A stretch of DNA of 64,000 bases from Arcanobacterium ihumii (GTDB lineage: Bacteria; Actinomycetota; Actinomycetes; Actinomycetales; Actinomycetaceae): contig NZ_UWOS01000001.1 of NCBI RefSeq assembly GCF_900604515.1, positions 1,054,001 to 1,118,000 of the forward strand, written 5' to 3'. Below, piece after piece: positions 26,718 through 35,979 of the stretch. Made by a program: the position numbers and the translations under genes. The notes below the pieces were generated by a model. It was not told the origin of the DNA. It was given only the letters and a program-made list of their open reading frames with translations, and ran no database searches. Within the stretch, counting starts at the first letter, position 1. Each line of letters starts with the position of its first letter.

Positions 26718-27151
26718 GGCCCCACCTGCTCAATCCGCGCGATCAGCGCCGTTTTCATGGCGTCGATCGCACCACGCCGTGTTTGCGAACGTGTAGGCGC
26801 CAGGAACGGACGTGCGGACTGGTTGGATCGGCCGTGTTCGAGGACGCTGGCGATCAACGCATTCGCTCTGCCGTCACGGCGATTTTCAGCGAAGCCGACT
26901 TTAATGTTGTGATCGCCTCGGCTGTTTACTTTCACCGAGCTTGTACCAAGCGCTGCGAGTAGTTGCCCGGTTGAACGCGAGGGCTGCTTGGTGGCCCGTC
27001 CGATCGCACCGGTGAGGTTGGCTCGCATACGCGGTTCAACCACCGCAGCCCCAGCTTGCAGAACCTCATCAGCAGATGTTTCGAGCACACGGCTGGCAGC
27101 GTCGAGGGAATCAATGAACGCGTTCGGCAGGCGAATCTGCACTCTAGCCAT
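26714..27151 (-). CDS. HK97 gp10-family tail completion protein
   Basis: A 145-residue basic protein with the HK97-gp10 pattern (helical N-terminus SLDAASRVLETSADEVLQAGAAVVEPRMR and a later LEHGRSN segment). It overlaps genes on both sides by ATGA. The family connects head and tail; the order capsid, connector, stopper, gp10, terminator supports the call. Confidence 0.8.
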   Translation of the reverse strand: MARVQIRLPNAFIDSLDAASRVLETSADEVLQAGAAVVEPRMRANLTGAIGRATKQPSRSTGQLLAALGTSSVKVNSRGDHNIKVGFAENRRDGRANALIASVLEHGRSNQSARPFLAPTRSQTRRGAIDAMKTALIARIEQVGP

Positions 27152-27483
27152 CAGTTGCTCCCTTCGGGCGTGGTCTGGTGGGCGAGAATCTCCACGTAAC
27201 GGCCGATCACTTCGACTGCGTCGATCACATACCTGCCATCCGGTCCGCTGATCTGCATATCCGTAGTTACGGATAGTCCGGGGACGGTGCGGATGCGGAA
27301 GAGGACGTCAGCTTTCGTATATGCGGCTCGATTCACCCACGCAGCCGATGCATGCCGAACCTCGATCTGCGCCCGCACCGTTGCTCGCACTTCATCGCGT
27401 GTGGTAGTGAACCCCGCCTTATCACGCACAACCATTGGCTGGATGAGGTCGATGGTGGTGCGCATGGATCCAAGAGAAGCCAT
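27151..27483 (-). CDS. Head-tail stopper/closure protein
   Basis: A 110-residue beta-rich protein in the head-closure position. ATG 27483 follows GGAAGG; a longer frame to 27717 is a chance extension over the next gene. The central sequence fits head-tail joining proteins such as SPP1 gp16 (TADVLFRIRT-like core). It is coupled by ATGA to gp10. Confidence 0.75.
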   Translation of the reverse strand: MASLGSMRTTIDLIQPMVVRDKAGFTTTRDEVRATVRAQIEVRHASAAWVNRAAYTKADVLFRIRTVPGLSVTTDMQISGPDGRYVIDAVEVIGRYVEILAHQTTPEGSN

Positions 27484-27487
27484 TGGT

Positions 27488-27805
27488 CTACACCTTCCAA
27501 TCCCGATCCAGACGCAGCAGGTTGTTGACCGCGTTCCATACCGCCCGCGCCGCATCGGGTTTATCGGCCCAGAATCCTGCCGTGGAACCATCACGAGACT
27601 CGTAGAAATGCGAGGCGAGCATGACAATTCCTTGCCGCGTTGCCCCAGACATGTCGCGTGTCTCGTAGTGGTTTTCGGGCAGGTGCTGGAAAGCGCAGGC
27701 GTAGGAGATGGCCGCATTGATCAGCGCAGCAATCAGTCTGTCGTCGTCATCGAAGGTGATGAGTAGATTCGCCTTCACTTGATCGATGAGTTCGTTCGTG
27801 CCCAT
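27488..27805 (-). CDS. Head-tail connector (HK97 gp6-like adaptor)
   Basis: A 105-residue helical protein of the Gp6/phage connector family. The motif DDDDRLIAALINAAISYACAF is the typical N-terminal helix of DNA-packaging adaptors. It follows the capsid gene by 36 bases and precedes the stopper. It forms the ring beneath the portal. Confidence 0.85.
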   Translation of the reverse strand: MGTNELIDQVKANLLITFDDDDRLIAALINAAISYACAFQHLPENHYETRDMSGATRQGIVMLASHFYESRDGSTAGFWADKPDAARAVWNAVNNLLRLDRDWKV

Positions 27806-27841
27806 GTGCGGCCACCCCCTATCCGTGTGTAGAACCGCTGG

Positions 27842-29068
27842 TTATGCTCCTGCCTTTTGGGTGAGCAGCTTGACTGCTTCGGGTAGGACGAGCTTGCCGT
27901 CCAGTCGCTGAGATGCGAGGAATCCGACCTGTCCGGTGGTTGCGAACAGTTCGTTGAGCCGCTTGAACGAGCGGCCTTGTCGGTCGGCGATCCAGTAGTA
28001 CGACAAGTCACCGAAAGCAACCGTCGACGCACCAGCCTTGATTTCAGGCACAAACGTGGACGTGTGGACGGGGTGGCCAAGGACAAGGTCTGGGGTTCCT
28101 GCGGTCAGGGCTGGCTGCCACAGATACTGGCCGTTACCATCCTTGAGCTTGCGGATGGTTTTCACGGTCGAGTCGTTCATCAGCCACACCGCGTTCTTCC
28201 GATACGGAGCACGCAAACCGTAGTGCAGATCGATGAGTTCATCAGCCGTAATATCCGTCGCCTTGCCCGTAGTCACTGCCTTCTCACCACCACCAGAAGT
28301 TGCGAAAATACCGGTGGGCTTACCCTTACCGTCCCCGGTGAGGAAGGCTTCTTCCTCGGCAGCGCCAATACGACGAGCAAACTCCGCCGCCAAATACTGC
28401 TCGACATTAAACGCCGCATCGTTCAAGAGTTCCTCTGAAATTTTGAGGAAGGTGCCGAGCTTAAACGCACTCAAATTGACCTGCGTGAAAGCTTCATCAG
28501 ATTCCGTATACGGCTTGCCCTCATCGAGCCACCCGGCAGTGCCATGCGTAGAGACGACCGGGATTTTCCGATCCCCGCTGGTGGTTTGAATGACCTTGGC
28601 TAGGCCTCGCATGATGTTCTGATCCTCCAGTGAGGAGATCAGGGTACGTTCGAACTCATCAGGCACCAGATAGCCGCCCTCAGTATCGACGCCTTCAGAC
28701 AGTGCGTTGCGGACTTCCATCGGAGAAACGTTGAGCCGCATCGCGTCCCAAAACGCCCGCTTATACGAGGCGGTCGCGCGCGGTGCAGTCGGCTTGGCTT
28801 CATCATCAGGATTCATACCCGGCATGGACGTGAGCGGCATGTTCGTTGCTCGTGCGAGGTCGGCGTCGCGGCGCAGGGCGCGCTCAGAGCGGGCGATCTC
28901 ATTGGTGAGACGATCGATCTCGGCTTCCATCTTCGCATAAGCCTGATCATCTTCAGCAGACAGACAGCCAGTTGTGGTGTCGCGGCGCTCATCTAGGAAA
29001 GCCTTCGCCTTCTCCCAAACATCTGCGCGCTTGGTACGAAGATCAGAAACAGTCATAGGGGTCGTCAT
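27842..29068 (-). CDS. Major capsid protein, HK97 fold
   Basis: A 408-residue protein. Residues 1-100 form a charged coiled-coil delta domain, likely cut off during maturation. The HK97-fold region contains GGYLVPDEF and the late TSTFVPEIKAGASTVAFGDLS. It lies directly after the ClpP-like prohead protease, which would process it. ATG 29068 follows GAAAGGAC. It builds the icosahedral head. Confidence 0.95.
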   Translation of the reverse strand: MTTPMTVSDLRTKRADVWEKAKAFLDERRDTTTGCLSAEDDQAYAKMEAEIDRLTNEIARSERALRRDADLARATNMPLTSMPGMNPDDEAKPTAPRATASYKRAFWDAMRLNVSPMEVRNALSEGVDTEGGYLVPDEFERTLISSLEDQNIMRGLAKVIQTTSGDRKIPVVSTHGTAGWLDEGKPYTESDEAFTQVNLSAFKLGTFLKISEELLNDAAFNVEQYLAAEFARRIGAAEEEAFLTGDGKGKPTGIFATSGGGEKAVTTGKATDITADELIDLHYGLRAPYRKNAVWLMNDSTVKTIRKLKDGNGQYLWQPALTAGTPDLVLGHPVHTSTFVPEIKAGASTVAFGDLSYYWIADRQGRSFKRLNELFATTGQVGFLASQRLDGKLVLPEAVKLLTQKAGA

Positions 29069-29082
29069 GGTTAGTTGTCCTT

Positions 29083-29949
29083 TCAGTGGGGTTGGTTCGC
29101 TAGTTCGGCGTACAAATCACAAACCCGCCGACCAAGAGGTGCAGCGGGTGTAGTGGTGAGGTGTGGTGGTCGCATCGGCTTCGGAGGTGATGTGGCGGTC
29201 AGATGTGCGACGAGTTTTTGCTCGGCTGCTCGGCGTGAAAACACCGTGCCAAGTCCTGCGTTCTTGGGTGGGAACGGCAGGCGCTTCTCATCGTCGTCGG
29301 GTTCGTCTGGGGAGTCGACCTTGTCCTCATCGTCATCCAGGTCATCGTTGGGCTTCTCAGGCGAGACCGCAAACATTGGGTTGCGTTCACCTGTCAGGAG
29401 TTCGTCGGCAAATCCCATGTCGATCGCGGCCCGCGCATCCATCCACGTTTCGGCGTCCATGAGCTTGGACAGCTTCGCCCTGCTCAAGTTCGTCTTCTCC
29501 TGATATGCATTCAGGATCGATTCTTTAACCGAATCAAGCATGTTCATTGCACGTGCGAGTTCGTCCTTATCCCCGACCGCCATCGTGGCAGGGTTGTGAA
29601 TCATCAACATCGACACCGGGCTCATGGCGACCTTCGTGGCTGCCATGGCGATCACGGACGCGGCGGATGCGGCGATCCCGTCGATGTTGACGGTGACTGT
29701 GCCTGGGTAGTCGATGAGCATGTTGTAGATCTGTGCGGCAGCAACCACGTCCCCTCCGGGGCTGTTGAGCCAGATCGTCACCGGCCCGCTACCCGCGTTG
29801 AGTTCATTGGCGAAGATGGCGGGTGTGATGTCGTCATCGAACCAGGATTCTTCAGCGATTGTGCCGCTAATGCGTAAAACCCGGACACTACCTGCGTCCG
29901 GGTCAGTGTTGCGTGGCTCGGGTGTGAGCCAGTTCCAAAAACGTCTCAT
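29083..29949 (-). CDS. ClpP-like prohead maturation protease
   Basis: A 288-residue serine protease of the ClpP/crotonase fold. Ser95 lies in GIAASAAS and His118 in MIHNPAT, after the substrate-strand motif NSPGGDVVAA. A variable Asp/Glu/Pro-rich C-terminal tail follows residue 200. Its ATG overlaps the portal stop. It matures the capsid delta domain. Confidence 0.93.
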   Translation of the reverse strand: MRRFWNWLTPEPRNTDPDAGSVRVLRISGTIAEESWFDDDITPAIFANELNAGSGPVTIWLNSPGGDVVAAAQIYNMLIDYPGTVTVNIDGIAASAASVIAMAATKVAMSPVSMLMIHNPATMAVGDKDELARAMNMLDSVKESILNAYQEKTNLSRAKLSKLMDAETWMDARAAIDMGFADELLTGERNPMFAVSPEKPNDDLDDDEDKVDSPDEPDDDEKRLPFPPKNAGLGTVFSRRAAEQKLVAHLTATSPPKPMRPPHLTTTPAAPLGRRVCDLYAELANQPH

Positions 29950-31247
29950 ATCCTCCTCCTTACAGAAGATTCACTCGTAGGTTCCTCAGCCGGTTCAGGC
30001 TTCGGTTCAGACTCGGTTGTCTGCGCGTATGCCCCTGCAAGACTGAGTGGGAGCATGTTGCCGTTTACCAGGTAGAGATCCCCGCCAGCCTCAGCAGGAA
30101 TCTTGTCGAGGTTTTCTAGCTCGCGTATATCGTTAGCGCTCATCCACCCGTTCTGCCGAGCCACCGCGTATCCCTCCATGCGTGACTGGTAGTCCCCGCG
30201 CAGCAGACCTTCAACGTTGAACTTCACATACACGCCAGGTTTTTCACACGGACTGAGGAGTGTTTTGGTGATGGCTTGTTCCCAGCGGATCACCCACGGA
30301 TCAAGCGTGTACTTCACAAACTCGAGACTCTGCTGCTCAATGTTCGAAAATGAGCTCTTTTCGAGGTCACCGATCATGTGCGGCGGGATACGGAAAATGC
30401 GGGCGATCTCATTGATCTGAAACTTACGGGTCTCCAAGAACTGCGCCTGTTCAGGAGACACTGAGATCGGCGTGTACTTCATGCCCTCCTCAAGGACGGC
30501 GATCTTGTTCCCGTTCCTCGCGCCACCGAACGTCGCCTGCCACGACTCCCGAACCCGAGCTGGATCCTTGATCGTGCCCGGATGCTCCAACACGCCACCC
30601 GGAGCCGCACCATTAGCAAAAAACGATGCGCCGTAGTCTTCGGTAGCCTGCGCCAAGCCGATGGCGTTCTTCGCCATAGCAATCGGGCTATAACCAACCA
30701 GCCCATCAAAGCCCAGCCCTGGAATATGGAGCACATCGCGCGCAGCCAGGGTGACGGTTTCGAACCTTCCTGTTGGTTCGTTCCACATGCGCTGATACTC
30801 GTAATACAGCCGCCCAGCCTCATCTCTACCTACGGTCATCCGGTTGGGCATAAGCGGATACAAGCCAATAACCTCATCACGGCCGTTGCGGATCACTTGC
30901 GCAAACGCATTACCCCACAACAGCAAGTGAGTCATCAACGTTTCTCGGAACACGAAGCTCGTCATCTCTGGATTCGGCTCATCATGCAACAACCTGTAGA
31001 GCGGATGGTCGAGCGCCTTCACCTTCGCACCATCACTGCTCTGCCGGTAAACATGCAACGGCAACCCCGCGATAGCTTCAGCGAGGATGCGCACGCAACT
31101 ATAGACGGCAGTCATTTGCATCGCCGAGCGTTCTGTCACCGGACGGCCCGAGGTGGTGCCGCCGAAGAAGAAGCTATAGCCCGAGCTAATCGCGTGATCG
31201 TCGGCGGGGCGGGTGGTGTCGCCACGCAGCCAATTCAGGAAACCCAT
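29946..31247 (-). CDS. Portal protein, HK97 family
   Basis: A 433-residue portal with the family sequence AVYSCVRILAEAIAGLPLHVYR near residues 48-70 and the core FSNIEQQSLEFVKYTLDPWVIRWEQ. ATG 31247 follows AAAGGAC. It forms the dodecameric ring through which DNA enters and leaves the head. It lies between large terminase and protease, separated from the terminase by a rightward insert. Confidence 0.95.
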   Translation of the reverse strand: MGFLNWLRGDTTRPADDHAISSGYSFFFGGTTSGRPVTERSAMQMTAVYSCVRILAEAIAGLPLHVYRQSSDGAKVKALDHPLYRLLHDEPNPEMTSFVFRETLMTHLLLWGNAFAQVIRNGRDEVIGLYPLMPNRMTVGRDEAGRLYYEYQRMWNEPTGRFETVTLAARDVLHIPGLGFDGLVGYSPIAMAKNAIGLAQATEDYGASFFANGAAPGGVLEHPGTIKDPARVRESWQATFGGARNGNKIAVLEEGMKYTPISVSPEQAQFLETRKFQINEIARIFRIPPHMIGDLEKSSFSNIEQQSLEFVKYTLDPWVIRWEQAITKTLLSPCEKPGVYVKFNVEGLLRGDYQSRMEGYAVARQNGWMSANDIRELENLDKIPAEAGGDLYLVNGNMLPLSLAGAYAQTTESEPKPEPAEEPTSESSVRRRI

Positions 31248-31277
31248 GCGGTGTCCTTTCACATGTAGAATTGGAAT

Positions 31278-31649
31278 ATGAAAGCGCCCTCAAAACAGTC
31301 GTGGGCACTGATGAGTGTTCTGCTAGTGGCATTTTGGTTGTTGCCGCTCATTTCCATGTGGATTAGCAGGCTGGGCGATCCCAACGCCAAGTGGTTCATC
31401 GCGTTGCTCTTCCTCGCGTTTCCACTACTCACCATCGTTTTGAGCGTTATCGATGGGGCACGCCACGGGTTCGGCTGGTGGTGGCTACTGGCTCCGTTCG
31501 CAGGGTTCTTGACCACACTGTTCGTGTACTACAACGATTCAGCCCTCATCTACGGCGTCGCCTACTCGATCTTGGGACTGATCGGCACAGGCATCGGCGC
31601 GTTCATCCATGCGCGTGCTCACAGTACGAGTAGGCCGCGTTCGTCATAA
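31278..31649 (+). CDS. Small membrane protein, rightward insert
   Basis: A 123-residue protein with four hydrophobic helices and short loops, and no recognised domain. It runs against the late operon between portal and large terminase, overlapping the terminase 3' end by 31 bases. TAGAAT ends six bases before the ATG, so a leaderless lysogenic transcript is likely. Superinfection exclusion is a common role of small membrane proteins in prophages, but nothing specific proves it here. Confidence 0.7.
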   Translation: MKAPSKQSWALMSVLLVAFWLLPLISMWISRLGDPNAKWFIALLFLAFPLLTIVLSVIDGARHGFGWWWLLAPFAGFLTTLFVYYNDSALIYGVAYSILGLIGTGIGAFIHARAHSTSRPRSS

Positions 31650-33223
31650 ACACTGCCGCTGACGTGCCCGCTGCCGTTTCGGATAGCTCGGTCGAGGGCC
31701 ATGATCGTGGCGACGACGCCGTCGATCTTCTCCGTGGACTTCTGCTTATCCGGCTTGATGTTGCCCGCTGGGTCGGTGCGAATGTGAATGTTGTCGACCA
31801 TCCACGACAGGACTGGGTGCCCACCATGAGCCAGGCGACCTTCGAGTGCGAGCTTCATCAGCTCCTTCGACGGTGGGCTCATATCCTTAAAGCCCTGCCC
31901 GAAGGGGACCACGGTGAAACCGAGACCTTCGAGGTTTTGACTCATTTGCACAGCACCCCACCTGTCGAACGCAATCTCACGAATATCAAACCGCTCACCA
32001 AGGGTTTCGATGAAGGTTTCGATTGCGCCGTAGTGGACGACGTTGCCTTCCGTGGTCTGTAGAAAGCCTTGTTGTTGCCACAGGTCGTAGGGCACGTGGT
32101 CACGGTTAACGCGGAGTGTGAGGTTTTCTTCGGGTATCCAGAACCATGGCGCAATCACATACCGCTCGTCACCGGTTTCGGGTGGGAAGACGAGCACGAA
32201 CGCCGTGATATCCGTCGTCGACGCAAGATCCAGCCCGCCGTAACACACGCGGCCCTCAAGGTCGGAAAGGTCAACAGGTGCGTTGTTAGCGTTCCAGACG
32301 TGCATGGGCATCCACCGCACACTTTGTTTGACCCATTGGTTGAGGCGAAGTTGTCGGAAGGTGTTTTCTTCGGCTGGGTTTTGTTTCGCGCTCGTGCAGG
32401 CTTGGCGAACCTTCTCGATCGGAACCGTGATCCCCAAGCTCGGATTAGCCTTATGCCACACTGCTTCGTCGGTCCAGTCATCTTCGCGGTCAGCCCCGTA
32501 AATCACCGGGTAGAACGTCGGGTCATGTTTCTTGCCTGCGAGGATGTCTTCAGCTTTCTCATGCTGCTCATAACAAATCGAATGCGTATCGGTACCAGCC
32601 GTCGTGATCAGAAAATATAGCGGCTGGGTGCGCGCGTCACCCGAACCCTTGGTCATCACGTCGAACAAGGCACGGCCCGGTTGGGTGTGCAGTTCGTCGA
32701 AGACGACACCAGAAATGTTGAACCCGTGCTTCGAATACGCCTCTGCACTCAGGACTTGGTAGAAGGAGTTGGTGGGTTTGTAGATGATCCGCTTCTGCGA
32801 GGCAAGAATCTTGACACGCTTGGACAAGGCGGGGCTCATGCGGATCATGTCCGCTGCGACCTCAAACACGATCGAGGCTTGCTGGCGGTCTGCCGCGCAC
32901 CCATAGACTTCGGCGCGTTCTTCACCATCCTCGCAGGTGAGCAGGAGCGCGACTGCGGCGGCGAGCTCACTTTTGCCCATCTTTTTGGGTATCTCGACGT
33001 AGGCGGTGGTGAATTGGCGGTAGCCGTCTTCTTTGACGGTGCCGAACAGGTCGCGGATGATTTGCTCTTGCCAGTCGATGAGCTGGAAGGGCTGTCCTGA
33101 CCAGCGGCCTTTGGTGTGTTTCAGGGCTTGGATGAACGCGACCGCGAAGTCTGCTTTACGCTTGTCGTAGCGTGAGCCTGTGGCCATGAATCGGGTCGGC
33201 GTGTAGGTGTCGAGAGTGCGCAT
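31619..33223 (-). CDS. Terminase large subunit
   Basis: A 534-residue DNA-packaging ATPase/nuclease. The ATPase has Walker A-like PKKMGKSE near residue 90 and Walker B VVFDELHT near 175. The C-terminal RNase H-like nuclease carries acidic residues in YGGLDLAST and FDRWGAV. ATG 33223 follows GAAGGG; GTG 33226 is an alternative. It drives DNA into the prohead. Confidence 0.95.
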   Translation of the reverse strand: MRTLDTYTPTRFMATGSRYDKRKADFAVAFIQALKHTKGRWSGQPFQLIDWQEQIIRDLFGTVKEDGYRQFTTAYVEIPKKMGKSELAAAVALLLTCEDGEERAEVYGCAADRQQASIVFEVAADMIRMSPALSKRVKILASQKRIIYKPTNSFYQVLSAEAYSKHGFNISGVVFDELHTQPGRALFDVMTKGSGDARTQPLYFLITTAGTDTHSICYEQHEKAEDILAGKKHDPTFYPVIYGADREDDWTDEAVWHKANPSLGITVPIEKVRQACTSAKQNPAEENTFRQLRLNQWVKQSVRWMPMHVWNANNAPVDLSDLEGRVCYGGLDLASTTDITAFVLVFPPETGDERYVIAPWFWIPEENLTLRVNRDHVPYDLWQQQGFLQTTEGNVVHYGAIETFIETLGERFDIREIAFDRWGAVQMSQNLEGLGFTVVPFGQGFKDMSPPSKELMKLALEGRLAHGGHPVLSWMVDNIHIRTDPAGNIKPDKQKSTEKIDGVVATIMALDRAIRNGSGHVSGSVYDERGLLVL

Positions 33224-33252
33224 CACACCCTTCAGGCTCCTTCCTGTGCTGG

Positions 33253-33540
33253 TTAGTTGGTGTGGGCAAGCGCCCAGGCGATGGCGTGGCCGGCGTCTTC
33301 GAACAGTTCGTCAGCCTCGGCGACCAGGGTAAGTTCGCATTCAATGAAACTGCGAACGTCCGGTCCCCAGCCGCCGATGGGCTGCTCGGCGAGCTTGTAG
33401 ACGCGGGCGTCGTTTCCGATCCGGCCTTTGCCCAGGTGCCGGTATGCCGAGGCGAGGACGAAGTCTCCGTAGGTGATCACCGTGCCGTAGCTGTCGGTCG
33501 CCATCTGCAGCTGCTCCATCGTGGTCTTGCCGTTGTTCAT
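33253..33540 (-). CDS. Small conserved phage protein
   Basis: A 95-residue protein (MNNGKTTMEQLQM...) with no recognised catalytic motif. ATG 33540 follows AAGGAGAAA. The frame extends upstream through a 40-nt leader that is duplicated at 34541, so the upstream part is best seen as leader. It lies just before large terminase, and its role is unknown. Confidence 0.65.
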   Translation of the reverse strand: MNNGKTTMEQLQMATDSYGTVITYGDFVLASAYRHLGKGRIGNDARVYKLAEQPIGGWGPDVRSFIECELTLVAEADELFEDAGHAIAWALAHTN

Positions 33541-33565
33541 GACTTTCTCCTTGTCCTCTTGTTCG

Positions 33566-33605
33566 GTCATGTACATACAGCCATAGGTGTGCGCGGTTAT
33601 CCAGC
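33566..33605 (-). repeat. Duplicated 40-nt leader, copy 1
   Basis: This element is nearly identical to 34541-34580, with about three mismatches. On the minus strand both begin after CTGGATAA and contain CACCTATGGCTGTATGTAC. It includes a five-codon reading frame (ATG GCT GTA TGT ACA TGA) before the ribosome site of the downstream gene. Confidence 0.75.
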
Positions 33606-33664
33606 CGTTTTCGGCGTATTTACACAGGAAGAATAGAGATTCTGATCTCTTGCATATTTCCCGT

Positions 33665-34312
33665 TTATTCGGCCTGTGTGGGCGTGGTTTTCCACGCCGC
33701 ATTCCCTTCCAAGTTGGTCAGCAGGACTCGGCGCACGTGCTTGTAGCTGTCGCCGATCATGCCCAGGCGTAGGAGCCAGCAGCGCATCGCATACTTATCA
33801 TTCCCTGGTTCAGGTGGTTTCGGTGAGATGCGGGTGGAGGTCTTGGCTTGCTCGATCATGAGCTGAAGGAGCACACTGGCCGCCTCGATCACCTCCGCGT
33901 CAGGAAGTTGTTCGAACCAGGCAAACTCAACCGTTCCCTCCACCGCATTCAAATTCATCGGAGTGGCCGGAATGCCCAGCGCCTTAGCGATGAGTTCTCC
34001 CTTGGCGGCGAGCAGGGCTTCGAGCTTCGCGGCTGTGGCTTCGTCCCAACCTGTCGTGGGGAAAGCAAGCGTCAGCCCGTACTCCTCGCTCGTGGGCGCG
34101 AACCCGGCCTTCTGTGTGGCTTCAATGAGCGCTTCGGCGTCGATGTCCTCTGGGAGGTGAAGGGTCCAGTCCCGGTCCAACCGTGCATCTCCGATCTGGT
34201 AGTCGAACGTGGGTGCTCCCGCATAAACTGCCGTGAGACCAAGGTGAGCGGCGATGGTGTTGGCGAGTTTCTTACGCCCGCTCTTGTTCGGGACGAACGA
34301 AATTTGGTTCAT
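33665..34312 (-). CDS. Conserved mobile-element protein, 'virulence-related' family
   Basis: A 215-residue protein resembling a family in Firmicutes prophages and conjugative elements often labelled 'virulence-related', whose function is unknown. Typical features are the N-terminal SGRKKLANTIAAHLG, the middle YQIGDARLDRD and the late NDKYAMRCWLLRLGMIG. It overlaps the preceding gene by ATGA. It is part of the DNA-modification cluster by position only. Confidence 0.65.
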   Translation of the reverse strand: MNQISFVPNKSGRKKLANTIAAHLGLTAVYAGAPTFDYQIGDARLDRDWTLHLPEDIDAEALIEATQKAGFAPTSEEYGLTLAFPTTGWDEATAAKLEALLAAKGELIAKALGIPATPMNLNAVEGTVEFAWFEQLPDAEVIEAASVLLQLMIEQAKTSTRISPKPPEPGNDKYAMRCWLLRLGMIGDSYKHVRRVLLTNLEGNAAWKTTPTQAE

Positions 34313-34497
34313 GCCGCCACACCCTCACCGTCAAACCAAGACTCGACCAGTTGCAGGTAGCCGGTTGCGTCGTGTTCGATTGCCCCGGCAACCAGCGGGA
34401 AGTTCCACTTTCGTGCAATGTCGAGGGCTTCCTCGACGTCCCAGATATTGATGCCCGCTTCGAGCATCTCGCTGATCTCAATATGTAAATCACTCAT
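34309..34497 (-). CDS. Small acidic phage protein
   Basis: A 62-residue acidic protein (MSDLHIEISEMLEAG...) without a recognised domain. ATG 34497 follows GGAGGATGG. It is coupled to the next gene by ATGA and preceded by the second copy of the duplicated leader. Confidence 0.6.
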   Translation of the reverse strand: MSDLHIEISEMLEAGINIWDVEEALDIARKWNFPLVAGAIEHDATGYLQLVESWFDGEGVAA

Positions 34498-34540
34498 GAC
34501 CATCCTCCATCTCCTCTTTCCTCTAGTTAGGGGGTCGTTT

Positions 34541-34580
34541 GGTCATGTACATACAGCCATAGGTGCGAGCGCTTATCCAG
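34541..34580 (-). repeat. Duplicated 40-nt leader, copy 2
   Basis: This is the partner of 33566-33605. On the minus strand the element starts inside the last codons of the cytosine methyltransferase gene and continues into the leader of the next gene, with the same five-codon reading frame. Confidence 0.75.
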
Positions 34581-35979
34581 TCCTTGCGCGAGCAAAATTC
34601 TTCAGTCTTTCAAGGACGTGGCGAGCCACGGGCAAAGCGATCCCGTTGCCCCACAACTTGTATTGCGCCGAATCCGACGTCGGGTCTGCGAGCCAGCTGG
34701 CGACCTGCTTGCGGGAGCGCGGCCTAACGCCTCGGAGGCGGTTCCATTCGGCCCACACGTCCACCCAGTAGTCGAGCTGGGCATCGGTGGGGTCGGTGAT
34801 GGCGAGCTGGTCGCACCAGTCGTCGGGGAAGCCCTGCAACCGGGTGCACTCGACCGGCGTCAACCGTCTGGGGCGCAGCGACGAGCTGGCGACCATGGGC
34901 GGGTCGGTGTAATCCGTGGCCAGCAGCGCACCTGCCTGATCCTTGGTGGTGCGGGTGAAATAGTCGGCCTTGGATGCGGCATAGACGGGTTCCAAGATGA
35001 CCATGCCGCCTTGGTTGCAGGTCGGCTCTCCGCCTTTCAGGTCGAGGGTTTTCGACACTTCTGCTTCGTAGCCGTAGTGGCCGCCACCGCTGCGGGACTG
35101 GTGGATCGAATTCAGGCCAAACACCCTGCGTTCCTCTGGGACGTCGAGGAGGATGGGGACGTTGGTGGGTGAGTTGCCCATCCGGGCAGTCAGCGTCTGC
35201 ACCACCCCCAAGGAGTTGACGGTCAACCTCGAGTCCTGCGGATGATGATCCATCAATATCACCGAGCTGCTACGGCCTCCAAGGCTTGCTTCAGGGGTGT
35301 GGGCATGGTCTTGTTCTTGCGTGCCGCCCGATTCAGGATTCCTTGGCAGGCTCGCGGGCTCAAAAAGAATCTCGGGTGCGGATCGGCCTGCAAAATCTGC
35401 GACAAGGTAGATGCGGCGGCGTCGTTGGGCGAGGCCGAAATGTTGCGCATCGAGTACACGCCACGCAACCGAGCATCCGCCTGCCACGACGGTCCCAGCG
35501 TCGGCCCACCGCGTGTCAGGAACAGGCACGTCAGGGACGGACGGCGCGACGACCTGGATGAGGCTCGTGAGGACGGCGGCGAAATCCGCCCCTTGGTTGG
35601 AGGAGAAGGCTCCCGGCACGTTCTCCCAGACAGCAAATCGGGGATATTGGTCATTAGTCGCCTCCCTCATTTCCTTGATGATGCGAACAGCCTGAAAGAA
35701 CAGGCCGGAACGTGAACCTGCCAGCCCGGTCTGCCGTCCTGCGACCGACAGGTCTTGGCACGGCGACCCGAACGAGATGATGTCCACCGGCTCGATCACG
35801 GTGCCGTCGATAGTGTTGACGTCGCCGAGGTGGGTGACCGCGGGCAGACGGGTGGTGGTGACGAGGATCGGAAACGGCTCCACCTCGGACGCCCAGACGG
35901 GGCGGATACCGACGTTGAGGGCGGCGAGTGGGAAGCCGCCCGACCCGTCAAACAGAGAGCCAAGCGTCAACGCGGTCAT
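34573..35979 (-). CDS. DNA cytosine-5 methyltransferase
   Basis: A 468-residue C5 methylase. Motif I FDGSGGFPLAA begins near residue 10, motif IV GSPCQDLS holds the catalytic Cys74, and ENVPGA (motif VI) and RRRIYLVADF (motif VIII) follow. RLTPVECTRLQGFPDDW (motif IX/X) is near the C-terminus, with a large variable target region in between. ATG 35979 overlaps the stop of the ParB-methylase gene. Its role is probably to protect phage DNA from host restriction; the target is unknown. Confidence 0.95.
   Translation of the reverse strand: MTALTLGSLFDGSGGFPLAALNVGIRPVWASEVEPFPILVTTTRLPAVTHLGDVNTIDGTVIEPVDIISFGSPCQDLSVAGRQTGLAGSRSGLFFQAVRIIKEMREATNDQYPRFAVWENVPGAFSSNQGADFAAVLTSLIQVVAPSVPDVPVPDTRWADAGTVVAGGCSVAWRVLDAQHFGLAQRRRRIYLVADFAGRSAPEILFEPASLPRNPESGGTQEQDHAHTPEASLGGRSSSVILMDHHPQDSRLTVNSLGVVQTLTARMGNSPTNVPILLDVPEERRVFGLNSIHQSRSGGGHYGYEAEVSKTLDLKGGEPTCNQGGMVILEPVYAASKADYFTRTTKDQAGALLATDYTDPPMVASSSLRPRRLTPVECTRLQGFPDDWCDQLAITDPTDAQLDYWVDVWAEWNRLRGVRPRSRKQVASWLADPTSDSAQYKLWGNGIALPVARHVLERLKNFARARTG

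Noticed and set aside
29875-29905. CCCGGAC/GTCCGGG hairpin as a fifth leader motif
   Set aside because: It is inside the protease gene start and lacks the conserved spacing and TACGYCC part.
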